Of a DNA stretch of 64,000 nt, positions 30,476 through 39,118 are shown in pieces. The stretch spans positions 310,001 through 374,000 of the forward strand of contig NZ_JARANV010000001.1 of the NCBI RefSeq assembly GCF_029889845.1, read 5' to 3'. The position numbers and the translations under genes are program-made. Every line of letters starts with the position of its first letter. Position 1 is the stretch's first letter. Under the pieces are notes generated by a model that saw nothing but the letters and a program-made list of their open reading frames with translations, was not told where the DNA came from and did no database searches. Source of the stretch: Halomonas sp. 25-S5 (GTDB lineage Bacteria; Pseudomonadota; Gammaproteobacteria; Pseudomonadales; Halomonadaceae).

Positions 30476-30820
30476 ATGAGCAAGGAGTGGCAGCTATACG
30501 CCCAGCATATTCTTGACGTCATCGAGAAGATTGCACGCATCAGACAGCGTGGCGACATCACCGAAGATGACATCCTCTATGATGCTGCCCTGAGGAACCT
30601 CCAGACCCTGTCTGAGGCAACCCAGCGCCTACCCGACTCGAAGAAAGCCCGCTATCCGGATATCCCCTGGCACCAGATAAGTGGCTTCCGGAATATTCTG
30701 GCACATGAATACCTTGGCAATATTGACCCCTTCACAGTAAGCGGTGTTATCGACCAGCATCTGGAACCACTGGGTCGAGCTGTCCGGGAGATGCTGGCCG
30801 GTGACGATGGGTGCCGATAG
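30476..30820 (+). CDS. hepT: HepT-type HEPN ribonuclease toxin
   Basis: This 114-residue HEPN protein has the active-site motif RX4HXY at residues 72-79 (RNILAHEY), the form targeted by MntA. The toxin is an RNase in studied homologues. The junction with mntA is unusual: ATGAGCAAGGAGT occurs twice in tandem, at 30462 and 30476, and only the second ATG opens the hepT frame. Without the duplication the two genes would overlap as ATGA. The duplicated AAGGAG now lies just before the real start and could act as its ribosome binding site. The stop is followed immediately by the next gene. Confidence 0.87.
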   Translation: MSKEWQLYAQHILDVIEKIARIRQRGDITEDDILYDAALRNLQTLSEATQRLPDSKKARYPDIPWHQISGFRNILAHEYLGNIDPFTVSGVIDQHLEPLGRAVREMLAGDDGCR

Positions 30821-31747
30821 ATGAATGACAACAATCTCGCGGCACAAGCTCACTGGTTGCGAAAATTGCTTCTAGCCCTGCCCCTGCTGCTGACCGGCTG
30901 CGCCACCCACCTCGACCGCAACGGCGAGGTCATGGCCCTGAACGACGTGGAACCGGCCGACTATGCCGTCGAACGCCTGGCGCCGCTCACCTATACACCA
31001 CCCGACTGGCCAGAGGCGCTGGAGGCGCGCGTCCTGCTACCGGACACCCCCGACGACCGGCTGCGCCCGGCGGCCCTGCTGGTGCATGGCGGTGGCTGGC
31101 AGCGGCGCAGTCCCGACGACATGGACGAGATCGCCGAGAGGCTCGCCGAACGCGGCTACGTGACGGTCAATATCGCCTACCGCTTCGCCCCGACCTACCG
31201 CTTTCCCGCCCAGCTCCACGACCTGCAGCAGGCCATGGCCTGGATCCACGAGCGGGCCGAGGCGTGGCGCATCGACACCGGCCGCATCGTCGGCGTCGGC
31301 TACTCCAGCGGCGCCCACCTGGTCAGCCTGCTCGGGGTGGCCGGCAATGTCGGGGCCCTGAGCGAGCCTTACGGCGGCGATCACGCCCGGCTCGCGGGGG
31401 TGCTGGGCGGCAGCCTGCCGAGCGACCTCTTCAAGTTCGCTGACGGGCGGCTGGTGGTGGAGTTCATCGGCGGAACCCGGGCGGAGAAGCCCGAAGCCTA
31501 CCGACTGGCCTCGCCGATCTACCACGTCGATGCCGACACGCCGCCCCACTTCCTCTTCCACGGCCGCTGGGACAGCCTGGTGCCGGTGGACCATGCCACC
31601 GACTTCCACGCCGCACTCCTCGCCCAGGGGGTGGAGAGCGAGCTCTACCTGCAACACTACCGTGGGCACTTCACCAGCTTCCTGACCCGCGACAGCGCCA
31701 TCGAGGCCGGCATCGCCTTTCTCGACCGGCAGCTACTCGACGGTTAA
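30821..31747 (+). CDS. Lipoprotein alpha/beta-hydrolase (BD-FAE/esterase-like)
   Basis: The 308-residue protein begins with a lipoprotein signal (LLLALPLLLTGC, lipidated Cys near residue 27), so it should be anchored in the envelope. The alpha/beta-hydrolase core shows the oxyanion motif VHGGGWQRR, the nucleophile elbow GVGYSSGAH, an Asp in FHGRWDSLVPVDHA and the catalytic His in YRGHFTSF. This is the HSL/BD-FAE-like arrangement of small carboxylesterases; the substrate cannot be told. Its ATG follows the hepT stop directly, although the two are not functionally related. A strong hairpin follows. Confidence 0.8.
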   Translation: MNDNNLAAQAHWLRKLLLALPLLLTGCATHLDRNGEVMALNDVEPADYAVERLAPLTYTPPDWPEALEARVLLPDTPDDRLRPAALLVHGGGWQRRSPDDMDEIAERLAERGYVTVNIAYRFAPTYRFPAQLHDLQQAMAWIHERAEAWRIDTGRIVGVGYSSGAHLVSLLGVAGNVGALSEPYGGDHARLAGVLGGSLPSDLFKFADGRLVVEFIGGTRAEKPEAYRLASPIYHVDADTPPHFLFHGRWDSLVPVDHATDFHAALLAQGVESELYLQHYRGHFTSFLTRDSAIEAGIAFLDRQLLDG

Positions 31748-31765
31748 GCCCGCGCCTGGAACGAC

Positions 31766-31791
31766 AGCGGCCGCCCCTCGGGGCGGCCGCT
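31766..31791. terminator. Bidirectional terminator between lipoprotein gene and pyrC
   Basis: A perfect 12-base-pair stem, AGCGGCCGCCCC/GGGGCGGCCGCT, with a two-base loop lies between the convergent genes, 19 bases past the plus-strand stop and 30 bases past the pyrC stop. The U-tracts are poor on both sides, so efficiency is uncertain. Confidence 0.65.
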
Positions 31792-31821
31792 TGCTACTGT
31801 CGCGCTCACTGGTGACTGGCA

Positions 31822-32859
31822 TCAGTCCTGAAGCGTCCACCCCAGCGTCTCGCCGGCGGCCAGGGGCACGATGGTCTGGCCCTCGGCATAGGGCAGCACC
31901 TCGGGCAGCTGCCAGGGCTCGCGCACCAGGGTGACGGTCTCGGCGTTGCGCGTCAGGCCATAGAAGTCGGGGCCGAAATGGCTGGCGAACCCCTCCAGGC
32001 GCTCCAGGGCCCCGGCCTGCTCGAAGGCCGTGGCATAGAGCTCCAGGGCCGCCGGCGCGGTGTAGGCCCCCGCGCAGCCGCAGGCACTCTCCTTGTCGCC
32101 CCGCGCATGGGGCGCGCTGTCGGTGCCCAGGAAGAACTTAGGGCTACCCGAGGTCGCGGCGGCCAGCAGTGCCAGGCGGTGGCGTTCGCGCTTGAGGATC
32201 GGCAGGCAGTAGTAGTGGGGGCGAATGCCACCCACCAGCATGTGGTTACGGTTGAACAGCAGGTGATGGACGGTAATGGTCGCCGCCACATTGGCCGGCG
32301 CCGCGGCCACGAAGTCGGCGGCCTGCGCCGTGGTGATGTGCTCGAAGACCACCTTCAGGTCAGGATGGCGCTCGAGCAGCGGCTTCATGACCCGCTCGAT
32401 GAACACCGCCTCGCGATCGAAGATATCGATATCGGCGTCGGTGACCTCGCCATGCACCAGCAGCGGGATACCCAGCCGCGCCATGGCGGCCACAGCCGCG
32501 TCGCAATGGGCCAGGTCGGTGACGCCGGAGGCCGAATTGGTGGTCGCCCCGGCGGGATAGAGCTTCACCGCCTGCACCAGGCCGCTGGCATGGGCCCGCT
32601 CGATCTCATCAACCGGCGTATCGTCGGTCAGGTAGAGCGTCATCAGCGGTTCGAAAGTGGCCCCGGCGGGCAGCGCCGCAAGGATCCGCTCGCGATAGGC
32701 CAGCGCCTGCTCGGTGGTGGTCACCGGCGGCTTGAGGTTGGGCATGATGATGGCGCGGCCCATCTGGCGGGCACTGGCGGCCACCACGGCCGCCATGGCC
32801 TCGCCGTCGCGCAGGTGAAGGTGCCAGTCATCCGGGCGGGTCAGGGTAATCGCGTTCAC
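31822..32859 (-). CDS. pyrC: Dihydroorotase PyrC (class II)
   Basis: This 345-residue zinc enzyme of pyrimidine synthesis cyclises carbamoyl aspartate to dihydroorotate. The first metal motif DWHLHLRDG is near the N-terminus, followed by [18 protein letters not shown] with the lysine that is carboxylated to bridge the metals, [13 protein letters not shown], and [13 protein letters not shown] with the catalytic Asp. Length and motifs match the enteric PyrC type. It is a single-gene unit converging on the lipoprotein gene. Confidence 0.96.
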   Translation of the reverse strand: MNAITLTRPDDWHLHLRDGEAMAAVVAASARQMGRAIIMPNLKPPVTTTEQALAYRERILAALPAGATFEPLMTLYLTDDTPVDEIERAHASGLVQAVKLYPAGATTNSASGVTDLAHCDAAVAAMARLGIPLLVHGEVTDADIDIFDREAVFIERVMKPLLERHPDLKVVFEHITTAQAADFVAAAPANVAATITVHHLLFNRNHMLVGGIRPHYYCLPILKRERHRLALLAAATSGSPKFFLGTDSAPHARGDKESACGCAGAYTAPAALELYATAFEQAGALERLEGFASHFGPDFYGLTRNAETVTLVREPWQLPEVLPYAEGQTIVPLAAGETLGWTLQD

Positions 32860-33017
32860 GTCAGGTCCTGTGTCGAAAGCCTCTGTGTCGAAAAGATCAA
32901 AGAGGGTCTTGAGCCAAGGTGGGACCAGTATATCGCAAGCCCGCCGCCACCCCGAGGCCCACCCAAGTCATTTGTCTGCTAACATGTCCGGCCGATTTCT
33001 CCACGCCACGGTGACCG

Positions 33018-33911
33018 ATGCCGCCCATTGACCCGACACGCTCGCCCCTGCGCGCCGACCTCCTGCTGCTGCTGGTCACGATGCTGGCCGCGGCCGGCTG
33101 GATCTTCTCCAAGGAGGCCCTGGCCGGCATGCCGCCGCTGCTGTTCATCGGCACGCGCTTCTTGATCGCCGGGGGGATCCTGGCGCTCTTCGCCCTTGCC
33201 GCCCTGCGTCGGCTCTCCCTTGCCGACTGGCGGCGAGCCGCCGGCGTGGGGCTGATCTTCAGTGCGGCCATCTCGCTGTGGGTGCTCGGCCTGCACCACT
33301 CCCGCCACCTCGGCGAGAGCGCCTTCATCAACAGCCTGGGTATCCTGCTGGTCCCGGTGGTGGCACGCCTGCTGTTCGGCGATCGGCCGCCGCGCACCAC
33401 CTGGATCGCCCTCCCGGTGGCACTGGTCGGCTTCATGCTGCTGTCGTTGAATGCGGGCTTCCGGATCGAGCCCGGCCAGTGGCTGATCGCCGGCTCGGCG
33501 CTGGTCTTCTCGGTGCTGATCAATGCCAACTCGCGGGTGGTGCGCCGTGTGCCCGCCCTGCCGCTGACCGCCATCCAGCTGGTGGTGGTGGGCCTGGTAC
33601 TCACCCTCGCCTCCCTGCCCGTCGAACCCTGGCCGTCACGCCTCTCGGCGGCCACGCTCGGCTGGGTCGCCGCCAGCATCCTCTTCGCCAGCACCCTGCG
33701 CTTCTTCCTCCAGGTCCACGCCCAGGGCCTGACCACCCCCAGCCATGCCGCGGTCATCCTGATGCTCGAGGCGGTCTGGACCGCACTGATGGCCGCCTGG
33801 TGGTTCGGCGAGACCATGACGCTGCTCCAGCTGCTGGGCTGCTCGCTGATATTCGCGGCCCTGCTGATCAACCGCTGGTACTGGGTACGGCGACTCTTCA
33901 AGCGGCGCTGA
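33018..33911 (+). CDS. EamA/DMT-family transporter
   Basis: This 297-residue membrane protein has about ten hydrophobic helices arranged as two EamA repeats (roughly residues 14-140 and 155-290). The second repeat contains the typical SHAAVILMLEAVWTALMAAWWFGETMTLLQLLGCSLI. Family members export or import metabolites such as amino acids; the substrate cannot be predicted. It is divergent from pyrC and followed by a small membrane-protein gene on the same strand. Confidence 0.85.
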   Translation: MPPIDPTRSPLRADLLLLLVTMLAAAGWIFSKEALAGMPPLLFIGTRFLIAGGILALFALAALRRLSLADWRRAAGVGLIFSAAISLWVLGLHHSRHLGESAFINSLGILLVPVVARLLFGDRPPRTTWIALPVALVGFMLLSLNAGFRIEPGQWLIAGSALVFSVLINANSRVVRRVPALPLTAIQLVVVGLVLTLASLPVEPWPSRLSAATLGWVAASILFASTLRFFLQVHAQGLTTPSHAAVILMLEAVWTALMAAWWFGETMTLLQLLGCSLIFAALLINRWYWVRRLFKRR

Positions 33912-33973
33912 ATGCCGTATCATGGCGCCAGCGTGCGCATCGCCACCGACGCTCGGCCACCCATGAGGACTCG

Positions 33974-34399
33974 ATGCCCAAGGTAAGACACTACGCCGAT
34001 ATCGTTGCCATCCTCGCCGGCCTGATGTGGCTGGTGCTCTACTGGTCGGTCAGCATCTCCGCGCACCTGGGCAGCATCGAACCCAGCCTCGCCGCCCTGT
34101 TGATGTTCGGCAGCCTGATCCTGATCAGCTTCGTGCACCGCCCCATCCGCGTGCTGCTCGGCCGCTACCATGTCCGCAAGCGACGCACCGAGATGTGGAT
34201 GCACATCCTCGCCCTGCCCCTGACCCTGGCCTTCCTGCTGGCCATCGTCATCGACCACCTCATCACCCCGATGAACGGCGAGCAGAAGATGCTGCTGTTC
34301 AACGTGCTGGCCACCGCCGGCTGGCTGGTGTTCGTCTTCACCCTGGTGGTCAAGCTGCTGTGTCACCTCGTCCAGCAGAAGCGCAAGGCCAAGCGATAA
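33974..34399 (+). CDS. Small membrane protein of unknown function
   Basis: This 141-residue protein starts at ATG 33974 (MPKVRHYADIVAIL). Four hydrophobic segments are visible, about residues 9-30, 38-58, 75-95 and 105-128, with a basic end (LVQQKRKAKR) that places the C-terminus in the cytoplasm. I do not recognise the family. The long reading frame that continues upstream is only the transporter gene read in another frame. Confidence 0.6.
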   Translation: MPKVRHYADIVAILAGLMWLVLYWSVSISAHLGSIEPSLAALLMFGSLILISFVHRPIRVLLGRYHVRKRRTEMWMHILALPLTLAFLLAIVIDHLITPMNGEQKMLLFNVLATAGWLVFVFTLVVKLLCHLVQQKRKAKR

Positions 34400-34449
34400 G
34401 CCGTCCACAAGGGTGCGGGATCTCCATCGCGTGCAAGGGGAGAAGCCCT

Positions 34450-34519
34450 TGTGGGAGCTGTGCTTGCACCGCGATTCGAACAGCCGAGCGCAAATCGCCG
34501 TGCAAGCACGGCTCCCACA
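34450..34519. repeat. Opposed pair of REP-like repeats
   Basis: TGTGGGAGCTGTGCTTGCAC at 34450 faces the complementary GTGCAAGCACGGCTCCCACA ending at 34519. Together they form a long inverted repeat with a loop of about 20 bases between two convergent genes, where it may stop transcription in both directions. Confidence 0.72.
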
Positions 34520-34539
34520 ACGCCTTATACCCCCCCCCT

Positions 34540-35781
34540 TCAGAACCTCTCGGCCCGAAACGGCGCCATATCGATTTCCGGACGCTCGCCGTCCATCATC
34601 TGGCCGAGCAGGCGGCCTGTGGCCGGGCCCAGGGTGAAGCCCTGGTGGCCATGGCCAAGCGCCAGCCAGAGCCCCTCCTGCCCCGGCGCCGGGCCGATGA
34701 CCGGCTTCATGTCCGGGGTGCAAGGCCTCGCGCCTTTCCAGGGCTCGGCATCCAGCCGCTCGCCCAAGGGGAAGAGTTTTTTCGCCACACGCTCGGCGGC
34801 GGCCAGCTGTTGCAGGTGCGGTGGCGCCTCGAGGCGCTCGAGTTCCGCGCCGGTGGTCAGGCGGATCCCCGCCTGCATGGGAGCCAGCAGGTAGCCGACC
34901 TCGGCGTCCATCACCCAGTGGCCGAGCCTGGCCGAGCCCGTCGCGCCGTAATGCATGTGATAGCCGCGCTTGACGAACAGCGGTATCTCCAGCCCCAGGC
35001 GTGAGAACCAGTCACGCGACCAGGGGCCCATGGCCATCACCACCTGCTCGGCGTCCAGTTCACCCTCGGAGGTGGCGACCCGCCAACCGGCGCCATGGCG
35101 AGCGACGTCGGTCACGTCCGCCTGCAACACACGCCCCCCTTCGGCCTCGAAACTGCGGGCATAGGCCTGTACCAGGCCACCGGGATCGGCCACCGTCCAG
35201 GGCTGCTCCCAGTGGATCGCCCCGGCCAGCTCATCGCTCAGGTCGGGCTCCAGGGTCGCCAGCTCACTCGCATCCAGTGCCCGGTAGCGGACACCGAACC
35301 GCTCGGCGTTGGCCTCGGCATCCCGCAGGCGCGCCGACATGGCCTCCCGGGTGCGATAGACCTCCAGCCAACCCTCCTTACGTACCAGATGCTCGGCCCC
35401 GGCCGCCTCGACCATCGGCGCATGCGCCTCCAGCGACAGGCAGATCAGCGAGGCATATTCGGGCACGATGCGCGCATAACGCTTGGGGGCGGAGTTCTGC
35501 CAGTACTGCAGCAGGGCCCCGGCGGCCCGCACCATGCCACCGGGCCGGTAGCGGATATCCACCTGGCGGTTGGGCAGCACCCGCAGCATGGTGGCGAGAT
35601 CCCGCGGGAAGGGATAGGGCCGCACGGCCTCGCGCTGGATGATGCCGGCATTGCCGAAGGAGGTCTCGCGCCCCGGCTCCCGGCGGTCGACCAGGGTCAC
35701 CGAGTGCCCACGTCGAGCCAGGTACCAGGCGACCGACACGCCGACCATCCCGGCACCCATCACCACGATTTCACGCGCCAT
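34540..35781 (-). CDS. FAD-dependent oxidoreductase, D-amino-acid dehydrogenase (DadA)-like
   Basis: This 413-residue DAO-family flavoprotein has the dinucleotide-binding motif GAGMVGVSVAWYLARRGHSVTLVDR at the N-terminus and FGNAGIIQ just after it, which are typical of DadA-like enzymes. The C-terminal FAD block PVIGPAPGQEGLWLALGHGHQGFTLGPATG is intact. Such enzymes oxidise D-amino acids or other secondary amines with electrons passed to the quinone pool. The exact substrate is not visible, and no alanine racemase or regulator gene is adjacent. AAGGAG lies 6 bases before the ATG. Confidence 0.85.
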   Translation of the reverse strand: MAREIVVMGAGMVGVSVAWYLARRGHSVTLVDRREPGRETSFGNAGIIQREAVRPYPFPRDLATMLRVLPNRQVDIRYRPGGMVRAAGALLQYWQNSAPKRYARIVPEYASLICLSLEAHAPMVEAAGAEHLVRKEGWLEVYRTREAMSARLRDAEANAERFGVRYRALDASELATLEPDLSDELAGAIHWEQPWTVADPGGLVQAYARSFEAEGGRVLQADVTDVARHGAGWRVATSEGELDAEQVVMAMGPWSRDWFSRLGLEIPLFVKRGYHMHYGATGSARLGHWVMDAEVGYLLAPMQAGIRLTTGAELERLEAPPHLQQLAAAERVAKKLFPLGERLDAEPWKGARPCTPDMKPVIGPAPGQEGLWLALGHGHQGFTLGPATGRLLGQMMDGERPEIDMAPFRAERF

Positions 35782-35862
35782 CTCTGACTCCTTGTCTGCT
35801 GTACGGGGGGCTGGAACCGAGCATGCACCTTAGCCGCGCAGAGAGAAAGCCACGGCTCGCCC

Positions 35863-36324
35863 TCAGTGGCTGGAATCATCCTCCCGCACCCGCAGCTTGG
35901 CACGGATGAAGTCCGAATGGCTCACGTGCAGCAATTCCGCCAGGCGGCGAATGCGGTGCTCCTCCAGGTGATGCTGCTCACCATCGGCCAGCGAGAGCGA
36001 CCACATCATGCGCACCAGCTCGCAACGCTCGCCATAATCGAAGTGCTCCTTGACCAGGCTGACGAACTGGTAATGGTCCACCGCCGACTCGGCCTCTTCC
36101 CGGGCCAGGCGCATCAGTTCGTCGAGATCCGCCTCCGCCAGCTCGAAGCGCCGCTGCAGCAGTTGGCGAAGCAGGGCGACCTCGCTGTCGTCGAAGTGGT
36201 AGTCGGCACGTGCCACCTCGAACAGCAGTGCCGCCGTGGCCAGCTCCAGCGTGGGGGCCGCCTGCTCAGCGCCTCCACCGTCGGCCATCATATCGCTGAA
36301 AAAACGCTGTATCGAATCGATCAT
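35863..36324 (-). CDS. TerB-family protein
   Basis: This 153-residue all-helical protein with the TerB fold shows LELATAALLFEVARADYHFDDSEVALLRQLL in the first half and the repeated acidic pattern MWSLSLADGEQHHLEEHRIRRLAELL in the second, both with the conserved Asp/Glu that bind metal in TerB. Stand-alone TerB proteins occur widely without tellurite operons, so no resistance role should be assumed. It lies alone between the oxidoreductase gene and ugd. Confidence 0.8.
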   Translation of the reverse strand: MIDSIQRFFSDMMADGGGAEQAAPTLELATAALLFEVARADYHFDDSEVALLRQLLQRRFELAEADLDELMRLAREEAESAVDHYQFVSLVKEHFDYGERCELVRMMWSLSLADGEQHHLEEHRIRRLAELLHVSHSDFIRAKLRVREDDSSH

Positions 36325-36384
36325 CCTGACTCTCCTCGTGGCGGCAGACCCGAGACAATCTTTCAGACCCGCCTTAAGGCTGGC

Positions 36385-37722
36385 TTATACCAGCAGCGAC
36401 TCCCCCCGCCCCACGGCGAAGTAGAGCAGCCCGGCCGCCTTCACCGCGTCCGGCTCGAAGAGATTACGCCCGTCGACGACCACCGGCATGGCCAGCTGCT
36501 GCTTCAGCCAGGCGAAGTCCAGGGTGCGGAACTCCTTCCACTCGGTGCAGATCACCAGGGCATCGGCGCCCTTCACCGCCTGGATGCGATCGCCCACCAG
36601 CACCAGGTCATCGCGCTCGCCGTAGAGCCGGCGGCACTCCTTCATTGCCTCGGGATCATAGGCCTGCACCTTCGCGCCGGCGTCCCACAGCGCCTCCATC
36701 AGGGTGCGGCTGGGCGCGTCGCGCATGTCGTCGGTGTTGGGCTTGAAGGCCAGCCCCCACAGCGCGATGGTCTTGCCGGTGAGGTCATGGTCGAAGGCCT
36801 GCGCCAGCTTGGCGAAGAGGGTCTGCTTCTGGCGCCGGTTCACCGCCTCCACGGCGGTCAATAGCTCCGCCTGGTAGTCCACGTCGGCCGCGGTGCGCGC
36901 CAGGGCCTGCACGTCCTTGGGGAAGCACGAGCCGCCATAGCCGCAGCCCGGGTAGATGAACTGGTAGCCGATACGCGGGTCCGAGCCGATGCCGCGACGC
37001 ACCTGCTCCACGTCGGCCCCCAGCCGCTCGGCCAGGTTGGCGATCTCGTTCATGAAGCTGATCTTGGTGGCCAGCATGGCGTTGGCCGCGTACTTGGTCA
37101 GCTCGGCGGCGCGCACGTCCATGAACATCAGCTTTTCCTGCTGACGGATGTAGGGGGCATAGCACTCGCGCATCAGCGCCATCACCCGTTCGGCCTCGGT
37201 GCCGACGATGATCCGCGCGCCGTGGGTGAAGTCCTCGATGGCCGCCCCTTCCTTGAGGAATTCCGGATTGGAGCAGACGTCGACCTCGAGGGCCTCGCCC
37301 CGGGCCTGGAGCGCGTTCACCACCGTCTCGCGCACCCGGTCCGCCGTGCCCACCGGCACGGTGGACTTGTCGACGATGACCTTGTAGTCCGCCATGTGCT
37401 TGCCGATGGTCTCGGCCACCGCCAGCACGTACGTCAGGTCGGCGCTGCCGTCCTCGTCCGGCGGTGTGCCCACGGCGATGAACTGCAGGGTTCCGAAGGC
37501 CACCGCCGCTTCCGGGTCGGTGGTGAAGCGTAGCCGCCCCGCCGCCATGTTGGCCTTCACCATGGGCTCGAGCCCCGGCTCGAAGATGGGGATCTCGCCG
37601 CCCTCCAGCCGGGCGATCTTGTCGGCGTCGACGTCCACGCACAGCACGTCATGGCCCACGTCGGCCAGGCAGGTGCCGGTTACCAGCCCCACGTACCCCG
37701 TCCCGAAAATGGTGATCTTCAT
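36385..37722 (-). CDS. ugd: UDP-glucose 6-dehydrogenase
   Basis: This 445-residue enzyme oxidises UDP-glucose to UDP-glucuronate with NAD. N-terminal [18 protein letters not shown] binds NAD. The catalytic Cys is in [16 protein letters not shown], the substrate-binding block is [20 protein letters not shown], and the C-terminal [16 protein letters not shown] is conserved. It is the first gene of the polysaccharide island from this side. The epimerase upstream on the same strand uses its product, although a REP-rich gap of about 220 bases separates them. Confidence 0.95.
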   Translation of the reverse strand: MKITIFGTGYVGLVTGTCLADVGHDVLCVDVDADKIARLEGGEIPIFEPGLEPMVKANMAAGRLRFTTDPEAAVAFGTLQFIAVGTPPDEDGSADLTYVLAVAETIGKHMADYKVIVDKSTVPVGTADRVRETVVNALQARGEALEVDVCSNPEFLKEGAAIEDFTHGARIIVGTEAERVMALMRECYAPYIRQQEKLMFMDVRAAELTKYAANAMLATKISFMNEIANLAERLGADVEQVRRGIGSDPRIGYQFIYPGCGYGGSCFPKDVQALARTAADVDYQAELLTAVEAVNRRQKQTLFAKLAQAFDHDLTGKTIALWGLAFKPNTDDMRDAPSRTLMEALWDAGAKVQAYDPEAMKECRRLYGERDDLVLVGDRIQAVKGADALVICTEWKEFRTLDFAWLKQQLAMPVVVDGRNLFEPDAVKAAGLLYFAVGRGESLLV

Positions 37723-37799
37723 TCCCTGTCTCCCGATCTGTCCTGATGATCTCTTCTATTCATGACGCATGCCTTGCAAGCGTCCATGGCAATCCCTTC

Positions 37800-37921
37800 G
37801 CGCTGCAAGCAGCGCTCCTACAATAGCTATGGCGCCCTCTCCCAATGTGATTCAGGTTGTGGGAGCCGCCGGTATTGTGGGAGCCATCGGTATTGTGGGA
37901 GCTGTGCTTGCACGGCGATGG
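37800..37921. repeat. REP-like array with an 18-base tandem unit
   Basis: One inverted copy, GCGCTGCAAGCAGCGCTCCT (from 37800), is followed by three direct units starting at 37857, 37875 and 37893. The first two are near-identical 18-mers, TTGTGGGAGCCGCCGGTA and TTGTGGGAGCCATCGGTA. The third continues into the full repeat TTGTGGGAGCTGTGCTTGCA. The partial units suggest slippage at the repeat head. Confidence 0.7.
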
Positions 37922-37941
37922 CCCGACGCCTCCGCATGCCC

Positions 37942-38949
37942 CTAGACCCCATAGAACCCGCGGTACCACTCAACAAACTTCCTCACGCCCTCTTCCACGC
38001 CCACCCGGGGCCGATACCCCGTCGCCTGGAACAGCGCCTCGGTGTCCGCCCAGGTGCGTGGCACGTCCCCCGGCTGCATGGGCTGGAAATCGCAGATCGC
38101 CTCACGCCCGGTGGCCGCTTCCACCGCGCGGATGAAGTCCATCAACGGCACCGGGCTACCATGGCCGATGTTATAGAGCGCATAGGGCGCACTGGAGCTG
38201 TCGGGGCCCGCCTCGCTGGCCTGCCACTGCGGATTTGGCTGGGGGATGCGCGCCAGCACCCGCACGACCCCCTCGACGATGTCATCGATATAGGTGAAGT
38301 CCCGCTCCATGTCGCCATGGTTATAGACTTGGATCGGCTCGCCGGCCAGCACCGCCCGGGTGAACTTGAACATCGCCATGTCCGGCCGCCCCCAGGGCCC
38401 GTAGACCGTGAAGAAGCGCAGCCCGGTGGTCGGCAGCCCGTAGAGGTGGGCATAGGTGTGCGACATCAGCTCATTGGCCTTCTTGGTGGCCGCATAGAGG
38501 CTGATGGGATGGTCCACGGCATCCGAGGTGGCAAAGGGCACATGCTCGTTCATGCCATACACCGAGCTCGAGGAGGCATAGACCAGGTGCTCGACCCCCT
38601 GATGCCGGCAGCCCTCCAGCACGTTCAGGTGCCCCACCAGGTTGCTGTCAGCATAGACATGCGGGTTCTCCAGCGAGTAGCGCACCCCGGCCTGGGCCGC
38701 CAGGTGGATGACCCGGTCGAAGCGATGCTCGGCGAACAACGCCGCCATCCCTGCGCGGTCGGCCAGGTCCAGCCGGATGAACCGCACGTCCTCGCAGTCG
38801 GCGAGGTCGTCGAGCCGTGCCTGCTTGAGCGACACGTCATAGTAGTCGTTGAGATTGTCGATGCCGACGATCTCATGGCCCTGGCCGGCCAGTCGCCTGG
38901 CCACGGCATGACCGATAAACCCGGCCATGCCGGTGATCAGAAGCTTCAT
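37942..38949 (-). CDS. UDP-glucuronate 4-epimerase-like SDR enzyme
   Basis: This extended short-chain dehydrogenase has 335 residues. The NAD motif GMAGFIGHAVARRLAGQGH lies at the N-terminus, followed by GIDNLNDYYDVSLKQARL, a stretch characteristic of UDP-glucuronate 4-epimerases. Ser-Ser-Val-Tyr and YAATKKANE form the catalytic Tyr-x-x-x-Lys, and GLRFFTVYGPWGRPDMA is also typical. It should convert UDP-glucuronate into UDP-galacturonate, fitting the ugd gene downstream. ATG 38949 starts at MKLLITGMAGF with AGGGAA upstream; the longer frame upstream is not conserved. Confidence 0.9.
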   Translation of the reverse strand: MKLLITGMAGFIGHAVARRLAGQGHEIVGIDNLNDYYDVSLKQARLDDLADCEDVRFIRLDLADRAGMAALFAEHRFDRVIHLAAQAGVRYSLENPHVYADSNLVGHLNVLEGCRHQGVEHLVYASSSSVYGMNEHVPFATSDAVDHPISLYAATKKANELMSHTYAHLYGLPTTGLRFFTVYGPWGRPDMAMFKFTRAVLAGEPIQVYNHGDMERDFTYIDDIVEGVVRVLARIPQPNPQWQASEAGPDSSSAPYALYNIGHGSPVPLMDFIRAVEAATGREAICDFQPMQPGDVPRTWADTEALFQATGYRPRVGVEEGVRKFVEWYRGFYGV

Positions 38950-39118
38950 GGTAGTTCCCTGCCTTGTGCCTGACCCGCCCTTTGCCTCAACAGGCCGGCG
39001 GGAATTGTAACGCAATAGAAGACCAACCGCGTCCCTGCATGCCCGACACGACGGCATGATAGAATATGGCGTTTTCAAGACACCCCCTCGATCCGACCAC
39101 GCTGACGTTCCAGAGGCC

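Noticed and set aside
30175-31747. mntA-hepT-lipoprotein hydrolase as a three-gene defence system
   Set aside because: The hydrolase has a lipoprotein signal and a normal esterase core, and its adjacency to hepT is probably chance; two-gene HepT/MntA modules are self-sufficient.
35863-36324. A tellurite-resistance determinant
   Set aside because: Only the TerB fold is present; none of the other ter genes is nearby, so the fold alone does not support a resistance call.
39056-39118. An earlier start for the LTA-synthase-like protein
   Set aside because: The extra 21 residues are polar and unlike a membrane-protein N-terminus; ATG 39119 leads directly into the basic residues before the first helix.
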